Assembly (NCBI GenBank): GCA_900291925.1
Contig: UWYS01000005.1
Location: 992,001 to 1,056,000 of the forward strand
DNA from: Thecaphora thlaspeos
Taxonomy: Eukaryota; Basidiomycota; Ustilaginomycetes; Urocystidales; Glomosporiaceae
Reading direction: 5' to 3'
Length of the DNA stretch: 64,000 nt
Shown here: positions 22,010-32,304 of the stretch, one piece after another
Layout: every line of letters starts with the position of its first letter
How positions within the stretch are numbered: the first letter of the stretch is position 1
Program-made: the position numbers and the translations under genes
The notes under the pieces: generated by a model
Told to the model about the DNA's origin: nothing
Databases searched by the model: none
The model's input: the letters and a program-made list of their open reading frames with translations, nothing else

Positions 22010-22103
22010 AGGCTCCTAAGGGTATCGAACCCGCGACCTGCAGAGGGGCTAAAATTATGATAAAAGATCGAAATATGCCGCTCTACCACTGAGCTAAAGA
22101 GTT
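22010..22103 (-). tRNA. tRNA-like gene, possible tRNA-Arg(UCG) with intron, perhaps degenerate
   Basis: Read on the minus strand, a perfect A box (TAGCTCAGTGG) and B box (GGTTCGATACC) are spaced as in a tRNA gene. A four-pair D stem (GCTC/GAGC) and a T arm closed by GGG/CCC can be folded. The anticodon arm is GCATA / TCTGC with anticodon UCG if an intron of about 22 nt follows position 37. Against a functional gene: the two outermost acceptor pairs are A-C mismatches, and single mismatches fall in the T stem and anticodon stem. It is therefore either a tRNA pseudogene or a divergent gene. The AT-rich surroundings are unlike the rest of the window. Confidence 0.5.
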
Positions 22104-22348
22104 GTACAGCAGACTTTCGCGCGAACTGTATCTATTACATATAATAATTTCTGTTGTTTTAAGCGCGGAAGAGCGAAGACGCTCTCATCGCACGATGACC
22201 ACCGGATCGGCCGCAAGCAAGGCCGGGCATGCTGGCAGAGGACGATGCTGCTGCCGATAGCCAGGAATCAGACGTTCAATATAGCAATTTCCTGTCAAAG
22301 CAGCTACACATCTACACACACGTCACCCGACCGGGACGAGCTTTGCAC

Positions 22349-24767
22349 CTACAGGACCTGGGCTTCGCACTCCTTCTTCAGCCACCTGAGGGCGCGGTCG
22401 TCGCCCTTGAGGAAAGGTGCGACCTTCTGCTCGACCTCGGCGTGGTACTCGTTGATCCACTTCTTCTCGTCAGCATTGAGCAGGCTAGGGTCGATCAGCT
22501 TCACCTGGATCGGGCACATGGTGAGGTGCTCGAAGGTCAGGTAGCCCTTGTCGCCAAAGTTGTTGGGCGTCTTGGCGGGGCGGACGCTGTGAGGTGAGCG
22601 TGGGATGTCGAGATCAGCTTCAGCGTCAGTGTCGAGACAAGAGCAAGCAGGAGAGGAAAAGGCGGCCAGAGGGAAGGATGCGCCCTCGGCGCTGGCACTC
22701 ACATGACGAGGTTCTCGATTCGGATGCCCCACTTTCCGTCCTCGTAGTAACCCGGCTCGTTGGAGATGACCATGTTTTCCTTGAGACTGGTATCGTTGAA
22801 GACGGTCCTCGTGCCGATGCCCTGCGGGCCCTCGTGGACGTTGAGGAAGTGTCCGACGCCGTGGCCCGTGCCGTGTCGGTAGTCGAGACCGTCCTCCCAC
22901 AGCGCCCGCCTCGCCAGGACGTCGAGCAGGTAGCCCGTCGTGCCCTTGGGGAAGACGGCGCGGTCGATGGCGATGTGGCCCTGAAGGACACGGGTGAACG
23001 CGCGGATCTGCATCGAGGAAGGCTTGCCGAAGTGCCACGTGCGGGTGACGTCGGTCGTGCCGTCGTTGAACTGCGCTCCCGAGTCACAAAGGTATATCTC
23101 GTTGACGTCGATGGCGGGGCACGACGCCGGGTCCGGGCTATAGTGGATAATGGCACCATTGGGCCCGGTGGACGAGATGGTGGTGAAGCTCTCTCCGCGG
23201 AAGAGATCGAGCTTCTGGCGGTACTGGCTCAGCATGTCGGCCCCCTCAGACTCGGTCACCTTTTCGCCGGCCTGGAGCTTTTCCTCGAGCCATGCAAAGT
23301 ATTGGCAGAGCGCGGCACCATCGCGGATGTGGCAGGCGCGAAAGCCGTCGAGCTCGGTCTCGTTCTTGATCGACTTCTGGTCATCCACAATCGAGCGCGA
23401 GATCTCGACCTTGGTCGCACCGCCCAGCGCCTCCTGGACGGCAAGCGAGGCGCGCTTGCCAATGATGATCCGCTCGCCCTCCTTGAGCTCGGCTCCAACC
23501 TTGCGGAGGTCGTCGTAGAAGCTCGAGTAGGGCCGCAGCGTCACGTCCGATCCCAGATGCACCCGCACCTCGTCATTGGGCTGCTTGTCCTCGACGTACA
23601 GGAGCGTCTGGTCGAGCAGGACGAGGGCGTACGAGAAAAAGACCGGGTTGTAGGGAACGTCGGTGCCGCGCAGGTTGAAGAGCCACGCCGTCTCGTCAAG
23701 CATATTGGCGACAAATCCCTTTTCATTCTTCTTCTTGATCTCATCGCGGAGCTCCTTGATCTTTTCGGCGTAGGAGCGGCCGGCGTACTTTTCGGTCAAA
23801 ACAAAGATGGGCTCGTGCGGTCGGGCGGGGCGGTCGCTCCAGACCTGATCGACGAGATTCTGGCAGACGCCGACGAGGCTCGAGCCGATCTTGGCAAGCT
23901 CAGACGAAATGTCCTTGGCGTCGTTCGCGCTGATCAGAGCCGGGTCCATGCCGATACGCGACTTGGCGGGGACGTTCTTCGAGAGGTATTCTGCGGCGTG
24001 CAGACAGGCGGACAGCGGCCGAACAGCATCAGCACGGCTGCGTCCAGGCTACTGCTACAGCTTGCAGCACACGAGGCAGAAGGGGTCGTATTACGAGCTC
24101 ACTCACCTTGCCAGGTCCGGACGTTTGGCTCGCCCTGCTTCATCAGCTTCCAAACGCTCGGCTCGAGCTGCTGGCCAGCCTGGAGGAAGTACCTGCCGTC
24201 GGTGAAGAGCAGCGCCTCCTTGAGGGTGACGATGGCGCAGCCAGCGGAGCCAGTGAAGCCGGTGATGTAGCCGCGGCGAAGGTCAGAGTCGGCAGGGTAC
24301 TCGGAGGCATGCTCGTCCTCGGAAGGGATGACGTAGGCCTGGACGTTCTCCTTTTCCATGAGCTGTCGCAGAGCGGCGACGCGCTGGGTAGTGTCGACCC
24401 GTCCGGTGGCGATAGCACCCATCTTGTCGTAAGTGGTGTTCGCGGGGGAAGAGAAGGAGGAGGAGGTGTGAAGCGGCCGGCGCCGGTGCTTTTCGATGTG
24501 CTGGAGTCCGTAAGACGTGGTGAAGCCTGCGCTGTGCGCAAAAAGGTTCGACGACGACGACGACGACGAGGCGCTGCCGTTGATGCTGCCGCCGCTGCTG
24601 CTGCCGCCTTTGAGGCGAGAAAGGGCCAGCTTGGCTACGTTGCGGCCTGAAGAAGGGCCAAGACGAGACGAGACGAGGCGGGTGGAGGCGGTGGCGGCGA
24701 AGGAGGAAGGGGCCGTGCGTAAGAAAAGTGGAGAGAGGTGGCCGGCAAACGAGGAGCTCCAGATCAT
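22349..24767 (-). CDS. AMPP: Xaa-Pro aminopeptidase P (M24B metallopeptidase)
   Basis: Cleaves the N-terminal residue before proline, using two metal ions. Exons are 24767-24107, 23990-22703 and 22586-22349; both introns are 116 bp and the phases (1, 2) match. The product is 728 residues. All five metal ligands are visible: Asp of LCDSGAQ, Asp of GTTDVTRTWHF, His of GTGHGVGHFLNVHEGP, Glu of ISNEPGYYEDG and Glu of IRIENLV. The two N-terminal creatinase-like domains include YITGFTGSAG and ETAWLFNLRG. The first 115 residues are an extension rich in Ser/Arg with no acidic residue over most of its length, ending in RRRPLHTSSSF, typical of a mitochondrial presequence and its cleavage site. A second Met at 24422 (residue 116) would give a 613-residue protein, the usual cytosolic length. 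Dual localisation is therefore plausible. Confidence 0.95.
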
Positions 24768-25875
24768 GAACTATGCCAGGCAAAGGAGGAGAAACGTTCG
24801 TCACTCGACGTCGTCGATTCGGAGGGTCGAGGGTGGTCCGATGGTGGTTGTGAGGATGAGGAGGGCGAGAAGGGAAAGGAGTGAGGGGGGAGGGGGGAGA
24901 AGGCCAGGCGAACCAGGAGGAAGCCGACCCGAACGGCTTGCTCAGGTAGACACGAGACCTCAGCCAGACGCTAGAAAAGACGCCGCTCGCTTCAGGAAGA
25001 GGCGGCGGGCGCTCACGCTGCACGCAAGCAGAAAAGCCGGACGGCCGCTCCGACCGACGGCTGAGACGGTTCCGCCCCTCTTCTCGCTTCCTCCTGGGCT
25101 CTCGGCGTGTTTGCCGGCCCAAACCTGCGGCACCACCAAGGCAAACGGTTTCGGCTCGGACCGTTCCGCCCGTCCGCCTCATCACTATTCTCCCTTACGG
25201 TCACATGGGACCGGCAGCAGGCAGTCACGACTATCGGTGCAGACCGAGCTGTGGATCTATGGCTGGAAAATCTTCCGAAAGACGCTTCGAGAATGTCACC
25301 GGCTGGGCCCGAGGATGGATGTGGGAAATGGCCTTGTTGAGAAGGCCGGGGAATATGTTTTGCAGATTGCAGAGGGAACCAGGGGAAGCTTTTTTGTTGT
25401 CCTGTCTTGTCGGGGTGCGAATGGACGCCATCGCCGTCTGGTCTTCGCCCATGTCCACCTATCCCTACATCTGACCTGGAAGGCGATCGAAAAAGGAGAG
25501 AGTGGGAGAGCCCTGGACGAGGTGGACGACGTCGAATGATGGCGAGGATTGCGGCGATGTCTGTGGATCTCGAGGCCATTGTGTGTGGGGTAGCGGTAAC
25601 TGTACGAAGGGACCAAATGCGAGAAGAAATGCGGGTGAAGAGGAAGAGGGGATGGTGGGGTCGTAGCGCGTTGAGACTAGTGTTACAGTTGTGGCTCTAG
25701 GTGAAAAAGAGGCCATTGCCGGGTAAGGTTCAAAATAAAGCGATACAAGGGGAGGTCTGCGTTCTGTCTACAGCACCAGCAGCAGCAGCAGCCGCATCAC
25801 CGGCGTGCGGCAGCGGGCGAGGCGGTCCAAGGAGGAGGCATGTCGCCGTCGGTCACCGAGCGCGCGCGCGCGCGC
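24768..25875. other. Intergenic region between AMPP and SAH1
   Basis: Upstream of AMPP and downstream of SAH1, both on the minus strand. It contains a CAG-type microsatellite near 25775-25790 and an alternating CG tract at about 25860-25875 abutting the SAH1 stop codon. Open frames here, including 25013-25579 (-), have no coding signature that I recognise. Confidence 0.5.
25860..25875. repeat. Alternating CG dinucleotide tract
   Basis: About eight CG steps directly abut the stop codon of SAH1 in its 3' untranslated region. Alternating CG can adopt Z-DNA, but no function is shown. Confidence 0.9.
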
Positions 25876-27451
25876 TTAGTACCTGTAGGTGTCGCGCTTG
25901 AAGGGGCCGTTGACGGGGAGGTCGAGGTAGTCGGCCTGGACGTCGGTGAGCTTGGTCAGCTTGACGTTGAGCTTGGCCAGGTGGGTCATGGCGACCTCCT
26001 CGTCGAGCTCCTTGGGGAGCATGTAGACCTTGCCCTTCTCGTACTTGTTCTCGTCGTCGTTCCAGAGGGCGATCTGGGCGAGCGTCTGGTTGCAGAACGA
26101 GGCGCTCATGATAAACGAAGGGTGACCGGTGGCGCAGCCGAGGTTGACCAGACGGCCGTCGGCGAGCAGGATGACGCGCTTGCCGTTCTTGAGCGTGTAT
26201 CGGTCGACCTGGGGCTTGATGTTGACGACATCCTTGGCGTTGGCCTTGAGCCATGCAACGTCGATCTCGATGTCGAAGTGGCCGATGTTGCAAACGATGG
26301 CATCGTCCTGCATCGCCTCGAAGTGCTTCGAGGTGATGATGTCACGGCAGCCCGTGGTGGTGACAAAGATGTTGGCGATCGAGGCGACGTCGTCGAGCGT
26401 GTCGACCTGGTAGCCGGCCATGGCGGCCTGGAGGGCGTTGATGGGGTCAACCTCGGTGACAATGACGCGGCATCCGTAACCGCGGAGCGACTCGGCGCAG
26501 CCCTTTCCGACGTCTCCAAAGCCGGCAACGACGGCGACCTTGCCGCCAAGCATGACATCGGTGGCGCGCTTGATGCCGTCGACGAGCGACTCGCGGCAGC
26601 CGTAGTAGTTGTCGAACTTGGACTTGGTGACCGAGTCGTTGACGTTGATGGCGGGGAGCTTAAGAGTACCCTTCTTCATGGCGCTATAGAGGTGGTGGAC
26701 TCCGGTGGTCGTCTCCTCCGAGACACCCTTGATGCCGGCGAGCATCTCGGGGTACTTGTTGTGGATCATCCAGGTGAGGTCTCCGCCGTCGTCGAGGAGC
26801 ATGTTGGGTCCCTCGCCGCCGGGGAAAGCCTTGAGCGTCTGCTCAATGCACCAGTTGTACTCCTCCTCAGTCTCGCCCTTCCAGGCAAAGACGGGAACGC
26901 CGGTGACGGCGATGGCGGCCGCGGCGTGGTCCTGGGTCGAGAAGATGTTGCACGACGACCAGGTGACGAGACCGCCGAGGGCGGTGATGGTCTCGACCAG
27001 GACGGCCGTCTGGACGGTGGCATGCAGGCAGATGGTGACGCGGGCGCCCTTGAGCGGCTGCTGAGGGCCGTACTTGGCACGGAGCTGCATGAGACCGGGC
27101 ATCTCGCCCTCAGCGATCTCGATCTCCTTACGGCCGAAGGCGGCAAGGGAGATATCGGCGACCTGGTGACGGGCGGGAACGTGTGTAGGACGGGCGGAGG
27201 TAGAGGCCAAGAAGTGAGGCGAAATTATCAGCAAAGGATCGTCACCAGAGCCAAAGCCAACCGAGATCAAGACCGCTGCCTGAAAAAGCCCCAGTGCCGG
27301 ACCATCGCCCTAGACCAAGACCTTCCCCGCTCGCTCTCCTGCAGCGGAGCAGGCAAGTGAACGTCGTGGAAGGGGAGTGGGAGTGGCTCGAGCAACCTCT
27401 TTCACGCCGGCGTGAAATCTGACGGCGATGACTAACCTTGTAGTTGGACAT
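25876..27451 (-). CDS. SAH1: S-adenosyl-L-homocysteine hydrolase
   Basis: Reversibly hydrolyses S-adenosylhomocysteine to adenosine and homocysteine, relieving product inhibition of methyltransferases; cytosolic, NAD-dependent, usually a tetramer. Exon 1 is only five codons (27451-27437, MSNYK), followed by a 274-bp intron (GTTAGT...ACCAG) and exon 2, 27162-25876. Phase 0 gives [19 protein letters not shown], exactly the family N terminus, and 433 residues, the usual length. The upstream-most Met in the long exon-2 frame (27270) lies inside the intron and is not the start. Landmarks are [26 protein letters not shown], the Rossmann motif [28 protein letters not shown] and the C-terminal KRDTYRY with the conserved Lys and Tyr that contact NAD of the neighbouring subunit. 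Confidence 0.97.
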
Positions 27452-29341
27452 GAGGAAAGTGGATTGATGTGGCGGGAAAGGGGATGAGAGGGATGAAAGT
27501 GTGTGGTGGTGGAAGAAGAACGAGGGCGGACGGGCGACTGCAGAGAGAGACTTAAGTAGCCCGGGCTGGCCGTGGCGCAAGGGGCAAGGGAGGGCCTCAG
27601 GCGCACAGGCAGGACGCTCTGGTACTGAAGAGCTGCAGCAGCAGGGCAGGCGGGATGAACCTGCACGCAGATCAGGCAGGCAGGCGGCGACAGCACCAGC
27701 AACAGCACCAGCAAGGAGAAAAGAAGAAGATGCATGTGCGAGCAGACTAGGCGAAAACCGTCTCTCTTCCAGGGCCTCTGTGAAAGAAAAAGAAAGAAAA
27801 AGAGGACATCGCGCCTCCCTCTGCTCTGACGCCGGGCTGGAAGTTTTTACAGAGTGGGTGAGGGAACGTGTGCGTGGGCCGCTGCTGTGAACGAGAAAAA
27901 GCCAGACTGAGCGGAAGTCGGATGATGTTCAACGTCCAAGGACCACTATCCGGCGGTGTGCTCGGGCCAGCCAGCTTTGAGCCGCCACACGCCAGCATGC
28001 AACTGCTGTGTGCTGTCCAGATAAAGTGGCTGGTGGGACTGGCTCGCGCTCGAGGTGGGGCAGGCAGAGTGCGCTCGCGGAGATGCTGGCGAGGTGATGG
28101 TAGCGGCGGCGGCGGCGGCGGCGGCGGCAACGACGAGATGGACCTGCCCAGTGCGCACTGCGCAGCCCGCTCCCGCTTCGTCCGTTTCTTCCAAGAGGGT
28201 CCGCTGTCCCGTGCGGGTCCCAAGCACACGCGGTCTGGAAGCGCGCTCCTCTTCTGGCATCCTCGAATGGCGTCAGTGGGCCGTCCTCTACTTTCCTCCT
28301 GTTTGAGCCAGTTGTCCCTTCGAATTGTGCAGCTCTATTCTATTTGCTTTGAAGCGCCCTTCGACCTCCGGCCAGTTTGTATGGAGCAGATTGTCAGCTT
28401 CGCAGGGAGGCGACTGGCTCTACGGGGCTCTCAGGTTCACTTTGCTTCGGTCCGGCTCCGAGAGAAGAAGAGATGGCCGCTCCTGCGCAGGGGCCCACAA
28501 CACCAGGCTGAGGGCGCGCAGCGAGAGACGGGCAAGGGGGGGCTTCGCTTCCGTGTCCGCCCTTGCCTCTTTCTCTTTGTAGCCAGACAGCCAGAGGCGC
28601 AGAGGCGCAGAGGCGCAGGCCAGCTCGCAAGCGCGCGCACGGTCAAAGAAGGAAGGGCAGGCTGGTAGGCGAGGCGAGGCGAGGTTGCGCTGGGCTGCGC
28701 TGGGCTGCGCTAGGCTGGCGGGGCCTCGCGCCCGCTGGCCGGCCGACCGACCTGCACTTGTCGACTCGTTCGCGCTCTCGACCAGCCTGCCGGCACGCAC
28801 GCACGCACGCACGCTCCGCCGCTCAACACCAACCCATCCCGCGTCGCACAGAGAGCGCCATCCTCCTTTCAGCTGGCCGCGCTGCCCACCTTCGATCACA
28901 AGCTCCACCATCACCGTCACCGTCACCATCACCGTCACCGCTACCACCACCACCCTCCCTTCCCCTCCACTTCTTCCACCTACACGCCCACGCTCAACGC
29001 CAACGGAACACCTGCGCGCGCCGCTCCCCCCTTCTGAGCTCTTCTGCCATCTAGATCCAGAGCGCCCGTGCGACCCTTTTCTCCCGTCGCCTCTCGTCCT
29101 ACGATTGCTCTTGTTCTCCTCTCCGCCCCTCTCTCTATAAAGGCATCTCCAAACCGAACAGGCTTGACTTTTGCGCTGCGCCGGAGCCAGAGCTTCTATC
29201 TCCCCGACGCCTTTACTTCTTCGTCAAACCTTAGACGCAGCTCCCTTGCCTCTCTCGCTCGCACCTACCTTCGCCCACGCACAGGTCCCAAGACTGTCCT
29301 TTCCTCTTCACCTATATCTCTAGTCTCGTCTTTTCTCCACC
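27452..29341. promoter_or_regulatory. 1.9 kb divergent upstream region of SAH1 and septin gene
   Basis: Separates two divergent genes. It is dense in short repeats: a GAAA/AAAG tract near 27780-27802, a GCG triplet run at about 28104-28128, GAGGCGCA units near 28592-28617, GCTGGGCTGC units at 28685-28715, CGCA tetramers at 28795-28815 and CACCGT/CACCAT units at 28907-28940. The septin side becomes C/T-rich with a TATAAA at 29136-29141. A 266-residue frame at 27868-28668 (+) is low-complexity and not accepted as a gene. Confidence 0.55.
29136..29141 (+). promoter_or_regulatory. Candidate TATA box of the septin gene
   Basis: TATAAA lies about 200 bp upstream of the septin ATG, followed by C/T-rich leader sequence typical of fungal transcription starts. 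Position is consistent with a core promoter; no transcript data. Confidence 0.4.
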
Positions 29342-31233
29342 ATGGCTGACGTTGCACCGACAAACGGCTCCTATGGGGCCGACGCCAGCGCCACGGGTCT
29401 GGCCAGGAAGAAGTTGATGGGCTACGTCGGTTTCGCCAACCTGCCCAACCAGGTCCACAGGAAGAGTGTCAGGAAGGGTTTCAGCTTCACCGCCATGGTT
29501 GTCGGTGAGTAGGATGGCGCAGCAACACGCGGCCCGGCCGCTTGCCCCTTTACGGCCCCCTATACCGCTTGGACTTGTGGCTCCTCGCTGGGCTTCTCTC
29601 TGCCGCTAGAGCCCTGGCCGGGGCCCGGGGCCATGCAAGATCAAGCAACGGAGCAACAGATGGGGACGCCATCGCTGACACGCCGTCACTCGTTTGATAT
29701 GTCCTTGGACATCACTCCCCTTTTCACCCTGCAGGCGAGTCTGGTCTCGGCAAGTCGACCCTCATCAACACGCTCTTCAACACCACCCTCTACCCGCGCA
29801 AGCAGGTCGCGCCGCCGCACCAGGAGAGGCCCAAGACTGTGGCTATCGAGAGCATCAGCGCCGGTAGGTTCGACCGCAGAGGGCGATTCTGAGCACCGCT
29901 GTACAGGGAGGAGCTGAATGCTGATCTCGAACGTTCGCTCTCTCCCGCTCGCTGCTCGCACATGCTGCATGCAGACATCGATGAGAACGGCGTTCGCCTG
30001 CGCCTCAACGTCGTCGACACTCCCGGTTTCGGCGACTTTATCAACAATGACGAGAGGTGAGTCTTGCGTTCTTGCTCTGCGAGCGATGGAGGGCAACTCG
30101 CGCCACGTTGATCTGAGATCACTAAGATGCTGACAAGCACGGGCGCCTCCCTTCGCAGCTGGAAGCCGATCGTCGACAACATCGAGTCGCGATTCGACGC
30201 CTACCTCGAGCAGGAGAACCGCGTCAACAGGACTAAGATGCAGGACAACCGCGTCCACGCCTGCATCTACTTTGTCCAGCCCACTGGCCACTCGTGAGTA
30301 ATCCTTCCGGGAGAGCGGAAGCCGTTGGGTCTATCACCAGCCCATCTTGCAGCCGACTCGACAAATCGACCGACTGACGCCTCGCCTCGCACACTACCGC
30401 ACCATTACCCTCTCCTGCATGTCTGTCTCTCCGAATTCGACCGCTCACGACCGACAAACAGCCTTCGACCCATCGATATCGAGTTCATGCGCAGGCTGCA
30501 CCAGAAGGTCAACCTCATTCCCGTCATTGCGAAGTCGGACACGCTGACGGACGAGGAGATTGCCTCTTTCAAGCAGAGGATCCTCAACGACATTGCCCAC
30601 CACAACATCGAAATCTTCCACGCTCCGATCTACGAAAACGAGGACGAAGAGACGATGCTCGAGATCCAGGAGATCTCGACCAAGGTGCCCTTTGCTGTGG
30701 TCGGCTCCAACACCGAGATCGACACGCCCGACGGCAGACGCGTCCGCGGCCGCGCCTACCCCTGGGGTGTGATTGAGGTCGACAACGAGGAGCACTGCGA
30801 CTTTGTCAAGCTGCGCCAGATGCTGATCCACACGCACATGGAGGAGCTCAAGGAGCACACCAACAACGTCCTTTACGAAAAGTACCGCAGCGAGAAGCTC
30901 TCGGCGATGGGCGTGACGCAGGACCACAGCGTCTTCAAGGAGGTCAACCCGGCGGCTAAGATGGCTGAGGAAAGGTCGCTGCACGAGGCGCGGCTGAGGA
31001 AGATGGAGAACGAGATGAAGCTCGTCTTCCAGCAGAAGGTAGCCGAGAAGGAGAACAAGCTCAAGCAGAGCGAGGAAGAGCTTTACGCGCGCCACCGCGA
31101 GATGCGCGACGCGCTCGAGAAGCAGCGGCTCGAACTCGAGGACAAGAGGAGAAGGCTCGAGAGCGGACGACCCCTCACACCAGAGAAGGTCTCGCAGGCG
31201 ACCAAGAAGAAGGGCTTCTCGCTCCGAAACTAG
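29342..31233 (+). CDS. CDC3: Septin, Cdc3 class
   Basis: Septins are GTP-binding proteins that form hetero-oligomeric filaments at bud necks, septa and hyphal tips. Five exons: 29342-29504, 29735-29863, 29975-30056, 30159-30293 and 30462-31233, with phases 1, 1, 2, 2 all consistent; 426 residues. Order of motifs: polybasic-type segment before GTP domain ([21 protein letters not shown]), P-loop GESGLGKS split after its first Gly by intron 1, DTPGFGDFI (G3), septin element [20 protein letters not shown] (G4), then a C-terminal coiled coil of about 75 residues ([32 protein letters not shown]). The coiled coil excludes a Cdc10-type septin. The GYVGFANLP start and [14 protein letters not shown] coil fit the Cdc3/AspB class, but Cdc11 or Cdc12 class cannot be excluded by eye. 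Confidence 0.95.
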
Positions 31234-32304
31234 ACGGGGCGCCGCCGTGCCTCTCTTGCTTCCCCGTCCGTCATCTTGCCGCTAGACGTCGATCCCCTCT
31301 TCTATCTCTTCCTCCTCGACCTCTTCTCTATGCGACTGCTGTTCAAACCTCGTCCCTCTGATGCGCGCTCGTCTTGCCACGCTGCGCTTCCGTAGAGGTC
31401 TGACGGATCTCAGAAACATGCGGCCGGGCTCCAGTGTGCAAGCGATCGCCTAGCATCTCGGTTCTTGACGAAACGGACCGACCTGAAGGCGGGCGAGCAA
31501 GCGGCCGAAGCTTCCTCCTTCTCAGTCGAGTGCCTTGATGCCGACCGATCCGTCCAGCGTTGTAGGGAAACAAATGCGCCCCTCGCCTTTCTTTCTTGGC
31601 TGCTCACAGTACTCTATATGTCTCTCTAGCTCTGTCTCCCGCTCTACCTTCGCCTGACATCCGACGCCATCTATCTAACACTACCATGCCCGCTGGGCCA
31701 GAAGGGGATCCTTGAGTCCGATGTGCGCCGGAGAACACCCACTACCAAGCCGCCGCCGCCCTTGCTACGTATGTTGACTCGAGGCGTGCAGTGTCCACCT
31801 ACATCTGCCCGTCTTTGGGCCGACCGCTGACTCCGTGCTGGCGCGGAGCGTCGTCGCGCCCCGATGCAAGCGATCCCCTATGCTCCCGCACTACAAGCGG
31901 CTCTAGCTCGACTAGAGTGTACAAAGCTAATCTTGCTTGTGTGCTGCGCGCTCGGCAGTCGACGCTTTCCGTCTGGCGCAGCGGAGGCTGACGATGACTA
32001 AGACGCGCCGCGAGACAGATATAGTGGGCCGGGCTCTGTCTCCTCCCTCGTCGGCATAACCGACGGCGAGACGCGCAACTGCAGAGCAAGCAAACTCGCG
32101 CGCATCGTTCCATCCGACGTATGGGCGTTGGAGCCTCTGGTGTGGCTCTCTGGCGGTGGCGTGCCGACGTCAAGGGGCTTGCCAGAGGGGAGGAGGTGCT
32201 TGGGTGGCTCGCTTTGCCTGGCCTTGAACATCCGGCTGCCCCTCCTCATGTTCCTTCCGCCCTCCATGTTCATTCCGGTCCATGCCCTCCTGGCCGTCTT
32301 AGCG
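31234..32304. other. Intergenic region between septin and KAR5
   Basis: Holds the septin 3' untranslated region and the upstream region of KAR5. No coding stretch is evident, although open frames reach into it from the first KAR5 exon. Confidence 0.5.

Noticed and set aside
22594..24270. 558-codon plus-strand open frame
   Set aside because: Antisense shadow of aminopeptidase P; composition is a mirror of its codons.
27163..27270. Extension of the SAH1 long frame to Met 27270 as start
   Set aside because: Lies in the first intron; the spliced start at 27451 restores the conserved family N terminus.
25840..27360. 506-codon plus-strand open frame
   Set aside because: Antisense shadow of S-adenosylhomocysteine hydrolase.
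27868..28668. 266-codon plus-strand open frame between SAH1 and the septin
   Set aside because: Runs through a Gly codon repeat and other microsatellites; a competing minus-strand frame covers the same DNA equally well.
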